Below, piece by piece: positions 1 to 7,021 of a stretch of 9,401 bases of DNA (the stretch's first letter is position 1; each line of letters starts with the position of its first letter). Below the pieces are notes generated by a model. The model had not been told where the DNA came from. It did not search any database and worked only from the letters and a program-made list of their open reading frames with translations. Location of the stretch: NCBI GenBank assembly GCA_009691815.1, contig SIAL01000113.1, positions 1 to 9,401 on the forward strand, given 5' to 3'. The stretch comes from Gemmataceae bacterium (GTDB lineage: Bacteria; Planctomycetota; Planctomycetia; Gemmatales; Gemmataceae). The position numbers and the translations under genes are program-made.

Positions 1-1698
1 GAGGTCCTCAAATCGGGAAACATTTAAGCCGGCAATTTGAAGGGGAGGATCAAGCCTTAGGCTTTCCAGCATTTTTTCCATCTTGATGCGGCCATCCAAA
101 CCGGGAAGCAGGATATTGATTCCGATGTTATTGAAATAACCATATTGGCAAGCCAGATCCTCAAGTTGCCGAAAAATACTCGACCCCTGGCGCTTAAGGT
201 CAAGAGCGCATTCCGCCAAAAGAAGAGCCGCTCCCCCAGCATCTTTGTCTCGAATTTGGTGACTTACCATGGCACCGTGGCTTTCCTCAGTGCCAATGAT
301 ATAGTCCGTTGGGGCGGCTAAAACATCGCCAAAACGCCCGGTCATTTCCAAATGATAAATGACATCGGCAATATATTTGAAACCAACCAAAAGGTCTCCC
401 ACTAGCTGAACTTGAAAAAAGGCGGCAATCCTGGAAATCTGGCGTGTGGTTACCTCTGTCTTGACCACTACCGCCTTGTGTTCCAGTCGCCCCTGTTCCT
501 GAAGTTTGGCCAATTTGAACCAAGTCATAAGGGCAGCCATCCGTTGGCCGTTGAGGAAATGCCAAGTGCCGTCCGGGCCGGGATAAAGGCCTCCCAGACG
601 ATCCGCGTCAGGATCCGTCGCAAGGACCAAATCCGCACGATGGGCCAATGCCACAACCTCGGCTCGATCGAGGGACTCCGGGACTTCCGGATTGGGACTC
701 TTAGTGACATTGGGGAATTGACCGTCCGGGGCCATTTGGTCAACAACGGGGAACACTTCAAAACCCCTTTTTTGCAATATCTCCATGGCGGTCAGCGAAC
801 CCACTCCATGAAGTGGGGTAAAAACGATTTTGAAAGCACTTTGGCCCTGAAGCGACTTTTGAGGAGGATCAATAAGCGCCCCTTTTAGACAAAGATCAAG
901 GTAAGCTCGATGGACACTTTCATCAAAATAGCGAATCAACCCAAGGGCCAAGGCTTCGGTCCAACCCATCATCCGAATCCTGTCGATATTCTCCACCAGG
1001 TCCGCCATAACTTGATCATCAGGCGGCACAGGTTGAGCTCCCCGTTCCTCGTAAAATTTACCCCCATTGTCATCGGGGGGATTGTGCGAAGCGGAAATGT
1101 TCAGCCCGCCCTGGGCTCCAAATCGACGAATGGCAAGTGATAATTCCGGGGTGGCGTAAAAGGAATGGCTGGTCGGAGAAAGGACATACGACACAATTCC
1201 ATTTGCGGCGTAGATTTTGGCGGCATGATGGGCAAAATCTCGGCTGGAAAGGCCCAATATCGGGTTGGGAAGGTCTTTGGAATATCTCCCATTTTTGTCG
1301 CGGAATTCACGAACATCGAAAGCCAAACAGACGGTAATATCCTTTTTCACGGGGAACTTTTGTTTAAGGTAGTCGCTGTGCCCTTGGACCGAGGCCCCCA
1401 ATGTCCAGAGGTTCATCCGGTTGGGGCCAATACCAACGGCTCCGCGCCTGCCACCCGTTCCAAAGGGAAGGATCTGGAAAAACCGGTCCAAAAGTCCGGA
1501 AAAATCCCCTTTTTGAATGAGCCATTCGATTTGGGGTCGGTAGGAAACAAATTCATCGGAAGTAAGCCACAGCTCCAAATTCTTTTGGGCCTTCACGCGA
1601 AGGGATTCAGGAACCTCAAGCTGAGAAAAGCCAACCTTGGCACATTCAAACAGGTCCATACAACGCTCCAACCAAATCCTGTGAATTATGGGGTCCAT
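1..1698 (-). CDS. Phosphoglucomutase/phosphomannomutase family protein (alpha-D-phosphohexomutase), C-terminus missing
   Basis: Probably interconverts glucose 1-phosphate and glucose 6-phosphate in the cytoplasm through a phosphoserine enzyme. The minus strand is open from an ATG at 1698 to the left edge, giving 566 codons without a stop. An N-terminal 'FGTGGRRG' motif lies at residues 79-86. The catalytic serine loop 'SASHNP' is at 202-207, with Ser204 as the expected phospho-acceptor. The metal-binding loop 'TDPDADR' is at 361-367 (Asp362, 364, 366). The sugar-recognition loop 'GTEESHG' is at 469-475, and the 'RDKDA' after it resembles PgcA/PGM2-type enzymes. The fourth, phosphate-binding domain lies beyond the window, which fits a family length near 580-600 residues. 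The gene is divergent from mnmG. A G-rich run just before the ATG is a poor Shine-Dalgarno. Glucose preference is inferred from the EES loop; phosphomannomutase activity is not excluded. Confidence 0.93.
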   Translation of the reverse strand, partial: MDPIIHRIWLERCMDLFECAKVGFSQLEVPESLRVKAQKNLELWLTSDEFVSYRPQIEWLIQKGDFSGLLDRFFQILPFGTGGRRGAVGIGPNRMNLWTLGASVQGHSDYLKQKFPVKKDITVCLAFDVREFRDKNGRYSKDLPNPILGLSSRDFAHHAAKIYAANGIVSYVLSPTSHSFYATPELSLAIRRFGAQGGLNISASHNPPDDNGGKFYEERGAQPVPPDDQVMADLVENIDRIRMMGWTEALALGLIRYFDESVHRAYLDLCLKGALIDPPQKSLQGQSAFKIVFTPLHGVGSLTAMEILQKRGFEVFPVVDQMAPDGQFPNVTKSPNPEVPESLDRAEVVALAHRADLVLATDPDADRLGGLYPGPDGTWHFLNGQRMAALMTWFKLAKLQEQGRLEHKAVVVKTEVTTRQISRIAAFFQVQLVGDLLVGFKYIADVIYHLEMTGRFGDVLAAPTDYIIGTEESHGAMVSHQIRDKDAGGAALLLAECALDLKRQGSSIFRQLEDLACQYGYFNNIGINILLPGLDGRIKMEKMLESLRLDPPLQIAGLNVSRFEDL

Positions 1699-1740
1699 GA
1701 CCCCCTTTGCCGTTATCCTATTTGATGGGGCCAATTACAA

Positions 1741-1748
1741 AGGAAAAG
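1741..1748 (+). promoter_or_regulatory. Ribosome binding site fixing the mnmG start
   Basis: AGGAAAAG lies 8 bases before the ATG at 1757. Two earlier in-frame ATGs (1688 and 1697) would overlap the divergent phosphohexomutase start and add 23 or 20 residues that do not look like MnmG. This site therefore supports 1757 as the true start. Confidence 0.6.
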
Positions 1749-1756
1749 TTGAAAAT

Positions 1757-3610
1757 ATGGCGGGCACGGCGAGGCTTTGTTTCGAATTTGATGTTGTGGT
1801 GGTGGGTGGTGGCCATGCAGGAGTAGAGGCAGCTGCAGCCTCTGCCCGAATGGGGCTCAAAACCGCCCTGTTGACCATGAATGCCGATACCGTCGGCCTC
1901 ATGAGTTGTAACCCCGCAATCGGCGGTATTGCTAAAGGTCAGATGGTTCGTGAGATTGATGCCCTTGGTGGCATCATGGGGAAAACGATTGACAAAACCG
2001 CCATCCAATTTCGCATGCTCAATCTGGGTAAGGGGCCTGCAATGCATTCCCCCCGTGCCCAGGCGGATAAAAAACTGTATCAGCAGCACATTAAATGGAT
2101 TATGGAAACCACACCTAACCTTGTCCTGCGGCAAGAAATTGTGGAAGGGTTTCAAATCGAGGAGGCCCCACATGAAAATGAGGTGGGGTCTCGACAAATC
2201 ATTCGAGGTGTTTGGGCCCAAGGAGATACGATCTACAAAGCCAAGGCGGTAATCCTTACCACCGGGACATTTCTTAAAGCCCTAATGCACACGGGGGAAG
2301 CTAAAACCCCGGGTGGCCGCGCGGGGGATTCCACCACGGAGGGGATTAGCGATTCCCTAGCCAGACAAGGAATCCAGCTTGCCCGCTTCAAAACCGGAAC
2401 CCCCTGTAGATTGCTGGGGGAATCGATTGATTTTTCAAAACTAGAACCGCAACCTGGGGATATAACTCCCCGACCCTTTAGCTATGCCACAGAGCAAATT
2501 ACCCAAACACAGATCGATTGCCACATCACCTTTACCAACGAAAAGGTTCATGATCTGATTAGAAAGAACCTGCACCGGTCCCCCATGTATTCGGGTCAGA
2601 TTCAAAGTCGAGGACCACGGTATTGTCCATCCATTGAGGACAAAGTGGTTCGATTTGCCGACAAAGACCGACACCAAATTTTCTTGGAACCAGAAGGACG
2701 GCATACCAGAGAGTACTACTGCAACGGAATTAGCACTAGCCTTCCCAAGGATGTCCAATGGGATTTGGTTCGTTCCATTGAGGGTTTAGAAAATGCGGAA
2801 ATCCTTCGTTGGGGGTATGCCGTGGAATACGACTACTCCCCACCCACCCAACTTTTTGCAACACTAGAAACCAAATCCATTCAAGGCCTATATTTTGCCG
2901 GGCAAATCAACGGAACAACCGGTTATGAAGAAGCCGCCGGCCAAGGTATCTTCGCCGGAATGAATGCCGCAGGCAAAATATTGGGTAAGCCTTCCTTCCA
3001 CCTTGACAGAAGCGAAGCGTACTTGGGGGTCATGATTGACGATCTGGTTACCCGAGGGGTGGACGAACCTTATCGAATGTTTACAAGCCGGGCAGAATAT
3101 CGAATTGCGCTTCGTCAAGACAATGCCGACCAACGCTTAATCCCCAAAGGATTTGCCTATGGTGGCGTTGAACAATCCGCCTTGACCCGCCTCCAACTCA
3201 AAACCGAGAAAATTACAAAGGCCAAGGAATTTTTGCACGGGACCCGGGTGGACAACCTGACTTTGTGGCAGATTCTGAAAAGGCCTGAAATCCGGTTCCA
3301 CGAATTGGGACAAAAAGCGGTAGATTACGAAAAAGAAGCGGGCGATGGGTTTGGGGAGGTTATTGAGCAGCTGGAGATTGAAGCCAAATACCAAGGCTAT
3401 GTCCTACGGCAAATAGCAGAAATCGAGCGCTTTCAAAAATTGGAATCCCAACCCATCCCGGAGTATTTTGATTACCATCGAATCCGACAACTTCGGGAGG
3501 AAGCTAGGGAAAAATTTTCCCAATACCGGCCCAAAAGCCTTGGCCATGCATCAAGAATCCCCGGAATTACGCCCGCAGACATCACCCTTGTCCTCATTCA
3601 CCTGACATGA
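1757..3610 (+). CDS. mnmG: tRNA uridine-5-carboxymethylaminomethyl modification enzyme MnmG (GidA)
   Basis: FAD-dependent subunit that, with MnmE, installs the (carboxymethyl)aminomethyl group at C5 of wobble uridine 34 in certain tRNAs. The protein has 617 residues, close to the roughly 620-630 usual for bacterial MnmG, and both ends are intact. The dinucleotide-binding 'GGGHAG' is at 17-22, directly after the 'FDVVVVGG' strand. 'SCNPAIGGIAKG' at 50-61 carries a conserved cysteine (Cys51). The signature 'GPRYCPSIEDKVVRF' at 286-300 carries the second (Cys290). The family signature beginning 'AGQINGTTGYEEAAGQG' is at 381-397. The MnmE/tRNA-binding C-terminal domain ends in 'LGHASRIPGITPADI' (595-609). 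The ATG at 1757 was chosen because FAD-binding residues begin shortly after it and a Shine-Dalgarno precedes it. It is divergent from the phosphohexomutase gene. rsmG, a common downstream neighbour elsewhere, is not here. Confidence 0.98.
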   Translation: MAGTARLCFEFDVVVVGGGHAGVEAAAASARMGLKTALLTMNADTVGLMSCNPAIGGIAKGQMVREIDALGGIMGKTIDKTAIQFRMLNLGKGPAMHSPRAQADKKLYQQHIKWIMETTPNLVLRQEIVEGFQIEEAPHENEVGSRQIIRGVWAQGDTIYKAKAVILTTGTFLKALMHTGEAKTPGGRAGDSTTEGISDSLARQGIQLARFKTGTPCRLLGESIDFSKLEPQPGDITPRPFSYATEQITQTQIDCHITFTNEKVHDLIRKNLHRSPMYSGQIQSRGPRYCPSIEDKVVRFADKDRHQIFLEPEGRHTREYYCNGISTSLPKDVQWDLVRSIEGLENAEILRWGYAVEYDYSPPTQLFATLETKSIQGLYFAGQINGTTGYEEAAGQGIFAGMNAAGKILGKPSFHLDRSEAYLGVMIDDLVTRGVDEPYRMFTSRAEYRIALRQDNADQRLIPKGFAYGGVEQSALTRLQLKTEKITKAKEFLHGTRVDNLTLWQILKRPEIRFHELGQKAVDYEKEAGDGFGEVIEQLEIEAKYQGYVLRQIAEIERFQKLESQPIPEYFDYHRIRQLREEAREKFSQYRPKSLGHASRIPGITPADITLVLIHLT

Positions 3611-3813
3611 GTTGGAGGTCGGTTTTATTCAAAAAACACACTCTGGGCCGGATTTCACGATAATGCCGATCAGGGAAGATGGGGCGATCAGGAAGAAATT
3701 TTGATTAAGTAGACTTGTACAGTTCCCTAGAGTTTGGGTAGGATAGCCATTGAATTGGACAGGCATCTGCCCAAACCCCTCTTTTTGCCCCAACATGGAA
3801 GGATTGCGTGAAC
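3611..3813. other. Intergenic stretch between mnmG and the response regulator
   Basis: About 200 bases without a convincing coding frame. It must hold the end of the mnmG transcript and probably the start of the regulator transcript. I see no strong hairpin followed by a T-run. It ends with GGAAGGA at 3797-3803, the Shine-Dalgarno of the next gene. Confidence 0.5.
3715..3744 (+). promoter_or_regulatory. Possible sigma-70-like promoter for the regulator gene
   Basis: TTGTAC at 3715-3720 and TAGGAT at 3739-3744 are separated by 18 bases, and each matches the sigma-70 consensus only partly. The position, about 70 bases ahead of the gene, is sensible. Such matches arise easily by chance and planctomycete promoters are poorly characterised, so this is a weak call. 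Confidence 0.2.
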
Positions 3814-4392
3814 ATGAAAACTGTCTTCACCACGGGCGAAGCCGCAAAAATCTGTAAAGTTAGCCAACAAACTATCATCCGATGCTTTGACAATGGCCAA
3901 CTTAAAGGCTTTCGTGTTCCGGGATCTCGATTTCGACGCATTCCCCGCGAACAACTTTTCCGCTTCATGAAGGATAATGGGATTCCAACGGATGCCCTTG
4001 TCAGCGGAAAACGCAAAATTCTCCTGGTTGATGATGAATCTGATCTTATCGACCTCATGAAAAATGCACTGGAAGGGGATGGCCGCTTTGAAGTGCGATC
4101 CGCCGGCAACGGTTTTGACGCCGGAATGATGGTTAAGGAATACCGTCCCGACCTGATTGTTTTGGATTTGATGCTTCCCGATATTAACGGCCGGGAGGTT
4201 TGTCACAGGGTCCGAGCCGATTCCAGTTTGGAGAATGTGCGCATTCTGTGCATCTCCGGAATGGTGGAAGACGACAAGATCCAAGAGCTTCGACTCTCTG
4301 GAGCGGATGACTTCCTTCAAAAGCCATTTGAAATGGATGCCCTTTTGAAACGATTGTGTCAACTCCTCGAAATGGAACCTGCAAGAGCCTAA
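3814..4392 (+). CDS. Response regulator with N-terminal excisionase-type helix-turn-helix and C-terminal receiver
   Basis: Likely DNA-binding phosphorylation-controlled regulator of 192 residues. Residues 4-55 ('FTTGEAAKICKVSQQTI' followed by 'VPGSRFRRIPREQLFRF') resemble the MerR/excisionase-type helix-turn-helix. A short linker leads to a CheY-like receiver from about residue 67. It has the acidic pair Asp73-Asp74, the predicted phospho-acceptor Asp118 ('VLDLMLPD'), Ser148 at the switch position ('CISG') and Lys170 ('LQKP'), so all key residues are present. The domain order is the reverse of OmpR or NarL types, where DNA binding is C-terminal. Start choice is uncertain: a GTG at 3808 is in frame, but GGAAGGA (3797-3803) is 10 bases from the ATG at 3814 and only 4 from the GTG. 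The histidine-kinase-like gene follows 68 bases downstream and is the obvious candidate partner. The target DNA is unknown. Confidence 0.9.
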   Translation: MKTVFTTGEAAKICKVSQQTIIRCFDNGQLKGFRVPGSRFRRIPREQLFRFMKDNGIPTDALVSGKRKILLVDDESDLIDLMKNALEGDGRFEVRSAGNGFDAGMMVKEYRPDLIVLDLMLPDINGREVCHRVRADSSLENVRILCISGMVEDDKIQELRLSGADDFLQKPFEMDALLKRLCQLLEMEPARA

Positions 4393-4394
4393 AG

Positions 4395-4410
4395 TTGGCG
4401 AATCAGCCAA
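4395..4410 (+). other. Small hairpin just after the regulator stop codon
   Basis: TTGGC (4395-4399) and GCCAA (4406-4410) can form a 5-bp stem with a 6-base loop, two bases after the TAA. No T-run follows, so it is not a standard intrinsic terminator. It overlaps the palindrome CCAATTGG (4407-4414), which could pair differently. It may be an RNA-processing or stability element between two co-transcribed genes. Confidence 0.35.
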
Positions 4411-4412
4411 TT

Positions 4413-4422
4413 GGTTAAGGCA
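4413..4422 (+). repeat. 10-base direct repeat, copy 1 (GGTTAAGGCA)
   Basis: The same ten bases recur at 6121-6130. The copies sit in the short gaps ahead of the kinase-like gene and ahead of the ComF gene, 38 and 23 bases before the respective start codons. No function is known; chance is possible. Confidence 0.35.
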
Positions 4423-4424
4423 GG

Positions 4425-4456
4425 AATCCTTGGGTCGAGTGCTCACTCCAAGGATT
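4425..4456 (+). promoter_or_regulatory. Hairpin that hides the Shine-Dalgarno of the kinase-like gene
   Basis: AATCCTTGG (4425-4433) and CCAAGGATT (4448-4456) are perfect inverted repeats, a 9-bp stem with a 14-base loop. The loop has its own nested pairing (AGT with ACT around GCTC). The Shine-Dalgarno AAGGA (4450-4454), 6 bases before the GTG at 4461, lies wholly inside the right arm. Folded RNA should block ribosome entry. No T-run follows, so transcription termination is unlikely. The regulating signal is unknown. Confidence 0.6.
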
Positions 4457-4460
4457 TGGC

Positions 4461-6107
4461 GTGGCACCTAGAGTTTACAACCAATCGACACCTGCCGAAA
4501 CGGGCATTGACCCGTGGAGGTTGGTATATGATATCCACCTCCTACCTTCACGAAGCCAATGGCCTCTTTTGAAGGGGGATGCCTTTATTGAATCTTGGGA
4601 TTACCTGTTTCTCCCCGAGTGGGCCCATGGATTTCTCAAATGGGGATCCCAAGTCGGTTTTGCGCAATCTTGGAAAGATTTGTGGTTGGCCGGGATTGGG
4701 CAAGCCCTTGCCAATCAAAATAATTTGCACCAAATGGATTGGCAAAATCCCGCGATTCGAAAATTTTATCTCCAAGGGTGCCAAAGGGCGGCGCTTCTTA
4801 AAATCTTCGCCGAGAAAATCCCAAGCTCCTTTCCCATCGAAGGCAAAATCCATTTGGCATTGGCCACGATTCGGGAAACTGCAAAACATCTGATTTCCAA
4901 TGAAACACCTTTGACCGAGTTGGTTCTTTCCAATGCTTTCAGGTCCTTTCCGGGTAAAAAAGCCACCCTTTTGGGAATAGAAGAATCGGATATTGGGCTC
5001 AAATCCTTACCTTCCCCATGGGATGCGGTTTTGGCCCTTACCCAAACTTGGGTACTTAAGTCCTTTACCGATCGGTTCTCTACCCGGGATGTGGAACAGT
5101 TGGCCCGGGAATTGGCCCGCCTACCCTTAAAATGGGATCCCTATTTTTTGGATGAAATCGTTGCCAGTTTGCGATCCAAATATCCAAAATCAAATCTTTC
5201 CAAACCTTGGCAACCAAAAGAAATTGCCCTGTTAAACCTTGGTAACTCTTTAACCATGAGGGCCCGCCCGGACATTTCCCAAGCGATAAAACCGTCAATT
5301 GGTTTGCTCAATCAGGAAATGGACCCTTCAGCCCGTATTCAATTAGCGGAAATGGCGGCGGGCGCGGGCCATGAAATCAACAACCCATTGGCCATTATTA
5401 CCGGAACCGTTCAGCGACTTCAAAAAATGTGGGATACAGAAAAACCTCAAGCCGACGACAAAAATCCGCAGAAATCATTGGAATTGATTCTTAGGCAGGT
5501 TCAGCGCGTGCGCAATCAAATTGATGAATTGATGTGGTTTTCCCGCCCTCCGGAACCCCGTTTATCTCCCAGATCCTTTAGCGAACTCAAGGCGGTTTGG
5601 AAAACGGGGATAACCGGCAGTTGCCTCTCTGAGGAATCTAATTCCTTACCCAAAAAAATGGGCCAAGGTAAATTCCTTGCTTTGGACCCGGTTCAATTTG
5701 GAAGAATAGCCCGACTGGTTGGAGAATTTTTCCGTCACCACCTGCCAAAAGGTAACGAGCAACCTCTGGAATATTCCTTTCACCGCAAAGGTAAAACTCT
5801 GGTCGCCATTGCCAAGGGAATACTTCCCATTTGGAGTCCATCACAAATACTGGGTATTTTTACTCCGTTTTTTTGCCCGAAAGGCTTTGGCCGTAGTAGC
5901 GGACTCCAACTTCCGGCCGCCCGGGCTTTGGCAGAGAAATGCGGATGGGCGCTATCCCTTGTCCAGGGCGCAAAAGAAAGCCCGGGGCAAATCCTTTTGG
6001 AAATTCCAATCATTGCCGCCGAACCCGCCAAAACTGTTTCAAAAACAAAACTTCGGTCAAAATCCATTCTAGGAAACGAAAAAATGGCCCTTCGTCCGGT
6101 CGCCTAA
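4461..6107 (+). CDS. Histidine-kinase-like protein with intact H-box and degenerate ATP-binding domain
   Basis: Predicted soluble protein of 548 residues with no membrane segment or signal peptide. Residues 1-290 are largely helical and I cannot assign them firmly; a divergent HDOD-like sensory region is possible. The dimerisation/phospho-acceptor region is clear: 'LAEMAAGAGHEINNPLAI' (295-312), with His304 as acceptor, then 'ELMWFSRPPEPR' (356-367). The C-terminal half lines up with a HATPase domain: 'IFTPFFCPKGFGRSSG' (466-481) corresponds to the usual F-box and G2 region and 'LPAARALAEKCGW' (484-496) to the following helix. However, the N-box region ('FGRIARLVGEFFRHHLP', 413-429) lacks its Asn, and 'AKGIL' (451-455) stands where an Asp-x-Gly-x-Gly is expected. 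It may therefore be a pseudokinase or phosphotransfer scaffold. GTG start with AAGGA 6 bases upstream. It follows the response regulator, its likely partner. Confidence 0.85.
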   Translation: MAPRVYNQSTPAETGIDPWRLVYDIHLLPSRSQWPLLKGDAFIESWDYLFLPEWAHGFLKWGSQVGFAQSWKDLWLAGIGQALANQNNLHQMDWQNPAIRKFYLQGCQRAALLKIFAEKIPSSFPIEGKIHLALATIRETAKHLISNETPLTELVLSNAFRSFPGKKATLLGIEESDIGLKSLPSPWDAVLALTQTWVLKSFTDRFSTRDVEQLARELARLPLKWDPYFLDEIVASLRSKYPKSNLSKPWQPKEIALLNLGNSLTMRARPDISQAIKPSIGLLNQEMDPSARIQLAEMAAGAGHEINNPLAIITGTVQRLQKMWDTEKPQADDKNPQKSLELILRQVQRVRNQIDELMWFSRPPEPRLSPRSFSELKAVWKTGITGSCLSEESNSLPKKMGQGKFLALDPVQFGRIARLVGEFFRHHLPKGNEQPLEYSFHRKGKTLVAIAKGILPIWSPSQILGIFTPFFCPKGFGRSSGLQLPAARALAEKCGWALSLVQGAKESPGQILLEIPIIAAEPAKTVSKTKLRSKSILGNEKMALRPVA

Positions 6108-6120
6108 ACAGGTTGAATTC

Positions 6121-6130
6121 GGTTAAGGCA
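6121..6130 (+). repeat. 10-base direct repeat, copy 2 (GGTTAAGGCA)
   Basis: Identical to 4413-4422 and likewise in a short gap before a start codon. It lies in the 46 bases between the kinase-like gene and the ComF gene. The Shine-Dalgarno AAAGGA (6141-6146) is separate from it. Confidence 0.35.
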
Positions 6131-6153
6131 AAGGACACCTAAAGGATAGAACC

Positions 6154-6918
6154 ATGGGATTCTGGGGCGATGGCCTTGGTGACCTTGTTTTTCCACCCCG
6201 TTGTCATGGCTGTGGCGATTTGTTGGCCGCACCTGGAAAACCCTTTTGCCTCCCCTGCGTTCAAAAAATTCCTGGCCTAAACCTTCATCGTTGCACTGGT
6301 TGTGGCACGATAAAACCGGATCAAACTTTAACAGGGCAAGCAACCGACGGTTGGCATTGCCCCAGTTGCATTGATAAACCCCTTCCTTGGGATTTCCTGT
6401 TTGCGCTTGGCTCTTACGATGGCCAATTACGCGATTGGATATTGGCACAAAAGGGTAGGAGAGGCGAATGGTTTGCCGAAATCCTTGGCAGGTTTTGGGC
6501 CGATTTCATTCCTTTTCCTTTCCAATCCTTTGAAAAAATTGATGCCGTTATTCCTGTTCCCCGACATTGGACCAAACGGTGGTGGTTTGGCCATAACCCC
6601 GCCGAAGGATTGGCTCGCGGTTTAGGCGGTATCAAAGGTTGGCATTTGGATCGATTTCCCCTTTTTCGAACCCGGCCCACCGCTAGGCAATCCGATCTGA
6701 CCCCCAACCAAAGGAAAACGAATGTAAAGGGTGCATTCGCTTGGAGGGGGAGACTTCAAAAAAATGCCACCGCCCTTTTGGTGGATGATGTCTACACGAC
6801 CGGAGCAACCATGATGGAATGCTCAAAAACCCTAAAAGCCGCAGGGTTTTCCCAAATCGCCATCGCCGTCCTTGCCCTTGGTAAAACCCGCACAACTCAC
6901 CCGGTCAGGCGAGGATAA
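6154..6918 (+). CDS. ComF family protein (zinc-ribbon plus phosphoribosyltransferase-like domain)
   Basis: Cytoplasmic protein of 254 residues, normal for the ComF/GntX family. Members are linked to DNA uptake in transformable bacteria, but many are in species not known to be competent and their reaction is unsettled. Four CxxC pairs (Cys17/20, 32/35, 47/50 and 69/72) would form two zinc-ribbon-like sites. The phosphoribosyltransferase-like part contains 'VIPVPRHWTKR' (132-142), 'RTRPTARQSDLTPNQRKTN' (172-190), where Gln179 and the basic residues are typical, and the PRPP-binding loop 'ALLVDDVYTTGATM' (207-220) with its two adjacent Asp. The ATG at 6154 is supported by AAAGGA 7 bases upstream. 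It lies 46 bases after the kinase-like gene on the same strand, so co-transcription is likely. Nothing in the window shows a type IV pilus or ComEC, so a competence role is not implied. Confidence 0.93.
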   Translation: MGFWGDGLGDLVFPPRCHGCGDLLAAPGKPFCLPCVQKIPGLNLHRCTGCGTIKPDQTLTGQATDGWHCPSCIDKPLPWDFLFALGSYDGQLRDWILAQKGRRGEWFAEILGRFWADFIPFPFQSFEKIDAVIPVPRHWTKRWWFGHNPAEGLARGLGGIKGWHLDRFPLFRTRPTARQSDLTPNQRKTNVKGAFAWRGRLQKNATALLVDDVYTTGATMMECSKTLKAAGFSQIAIAVLALGKTRTTHPVRRG

Positions 6919-6935
6919 TTCCGCTGAAAGCCGGT

Positions 6936-6984
6936 AACGCAACAGCCTTCAAGGCACCCATCCGAAAGTAAAGGTAGGGGCGTT
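6936..6984 (+). ncRNA. Possible three-way-junction RNA element ahead of the DUF1573 gene
   Basis: AACGC (6936-6940) can pair with GCGTT (6980-6984) to close a junction. Inside it, GCCT (6945-6948) pairs with AGGC (6952-6955). CCC..CC (6957-6963) pairs with GG..GGG (6973-6979) around a 2x2 mismatch and a 9-base purine-rich loop. The third stem abuts the closing stem directly. It lies 18 bases after the ComF stop and about 37 before the next start. I could not match it to a known riboswitch class; stems are short and may be chance. Confidence 0.25.
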
Positions 6985-7021
6985 GGAAATCGTTTAATAC
7001 GCCTCGGCGGGGACCATGGTA

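Noticed and set aside
412..888. Plus-strand open frame of 158 codons
   Set aside because: It lies entirely inside the minus-strand phosphohexomutase, whose metal-binding motif is encoded here; the plus-strand translation resembles nothing.
1165..1725. Plus-strand open frame of 186 codons
   Set aside because: Antisense to the N-terminal part of the phosphohexomutase, including its 'FGTGG' motif; a shadow frame.
1688..1756. Longer mnmG start at 1688 or 1697
   Set aside because: It would overlap the divergent start codon and add residues before the FAD-binding strand that MnmG does not normally have; the ATG at 1757 has a good ribosome binding site.
1699..1756. Divergent promoters between the phosphohexomutase and mnmG
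   Set aside because: On the minus strand TTGTAA and GATAAC are 17 bases apart, but the transcript would start almost at the ATG. No good plus-strand pair is present. Not strong enough to call.
3600..3630. Intrinsic terminator after mnmG
   Set aside because: ACCT/AGGT gives only four pairs around a long loop, and the T-rich stretch after it is interrupted.
4393..4460. Intrinsic terminator between the regulator and the kinase-like gene
   Set aside because: Both hairpins lack a following run of T, and the second overlaps the ribosome binding site, so translational control fits better.
6919..7021. Known riboswitch such as c-di-GMP-I/II, preQ1, SAH or fluoride
   Set aside because: I compared remembered conserved cores by eye and none fits; only an unnamed possible fold is reported.
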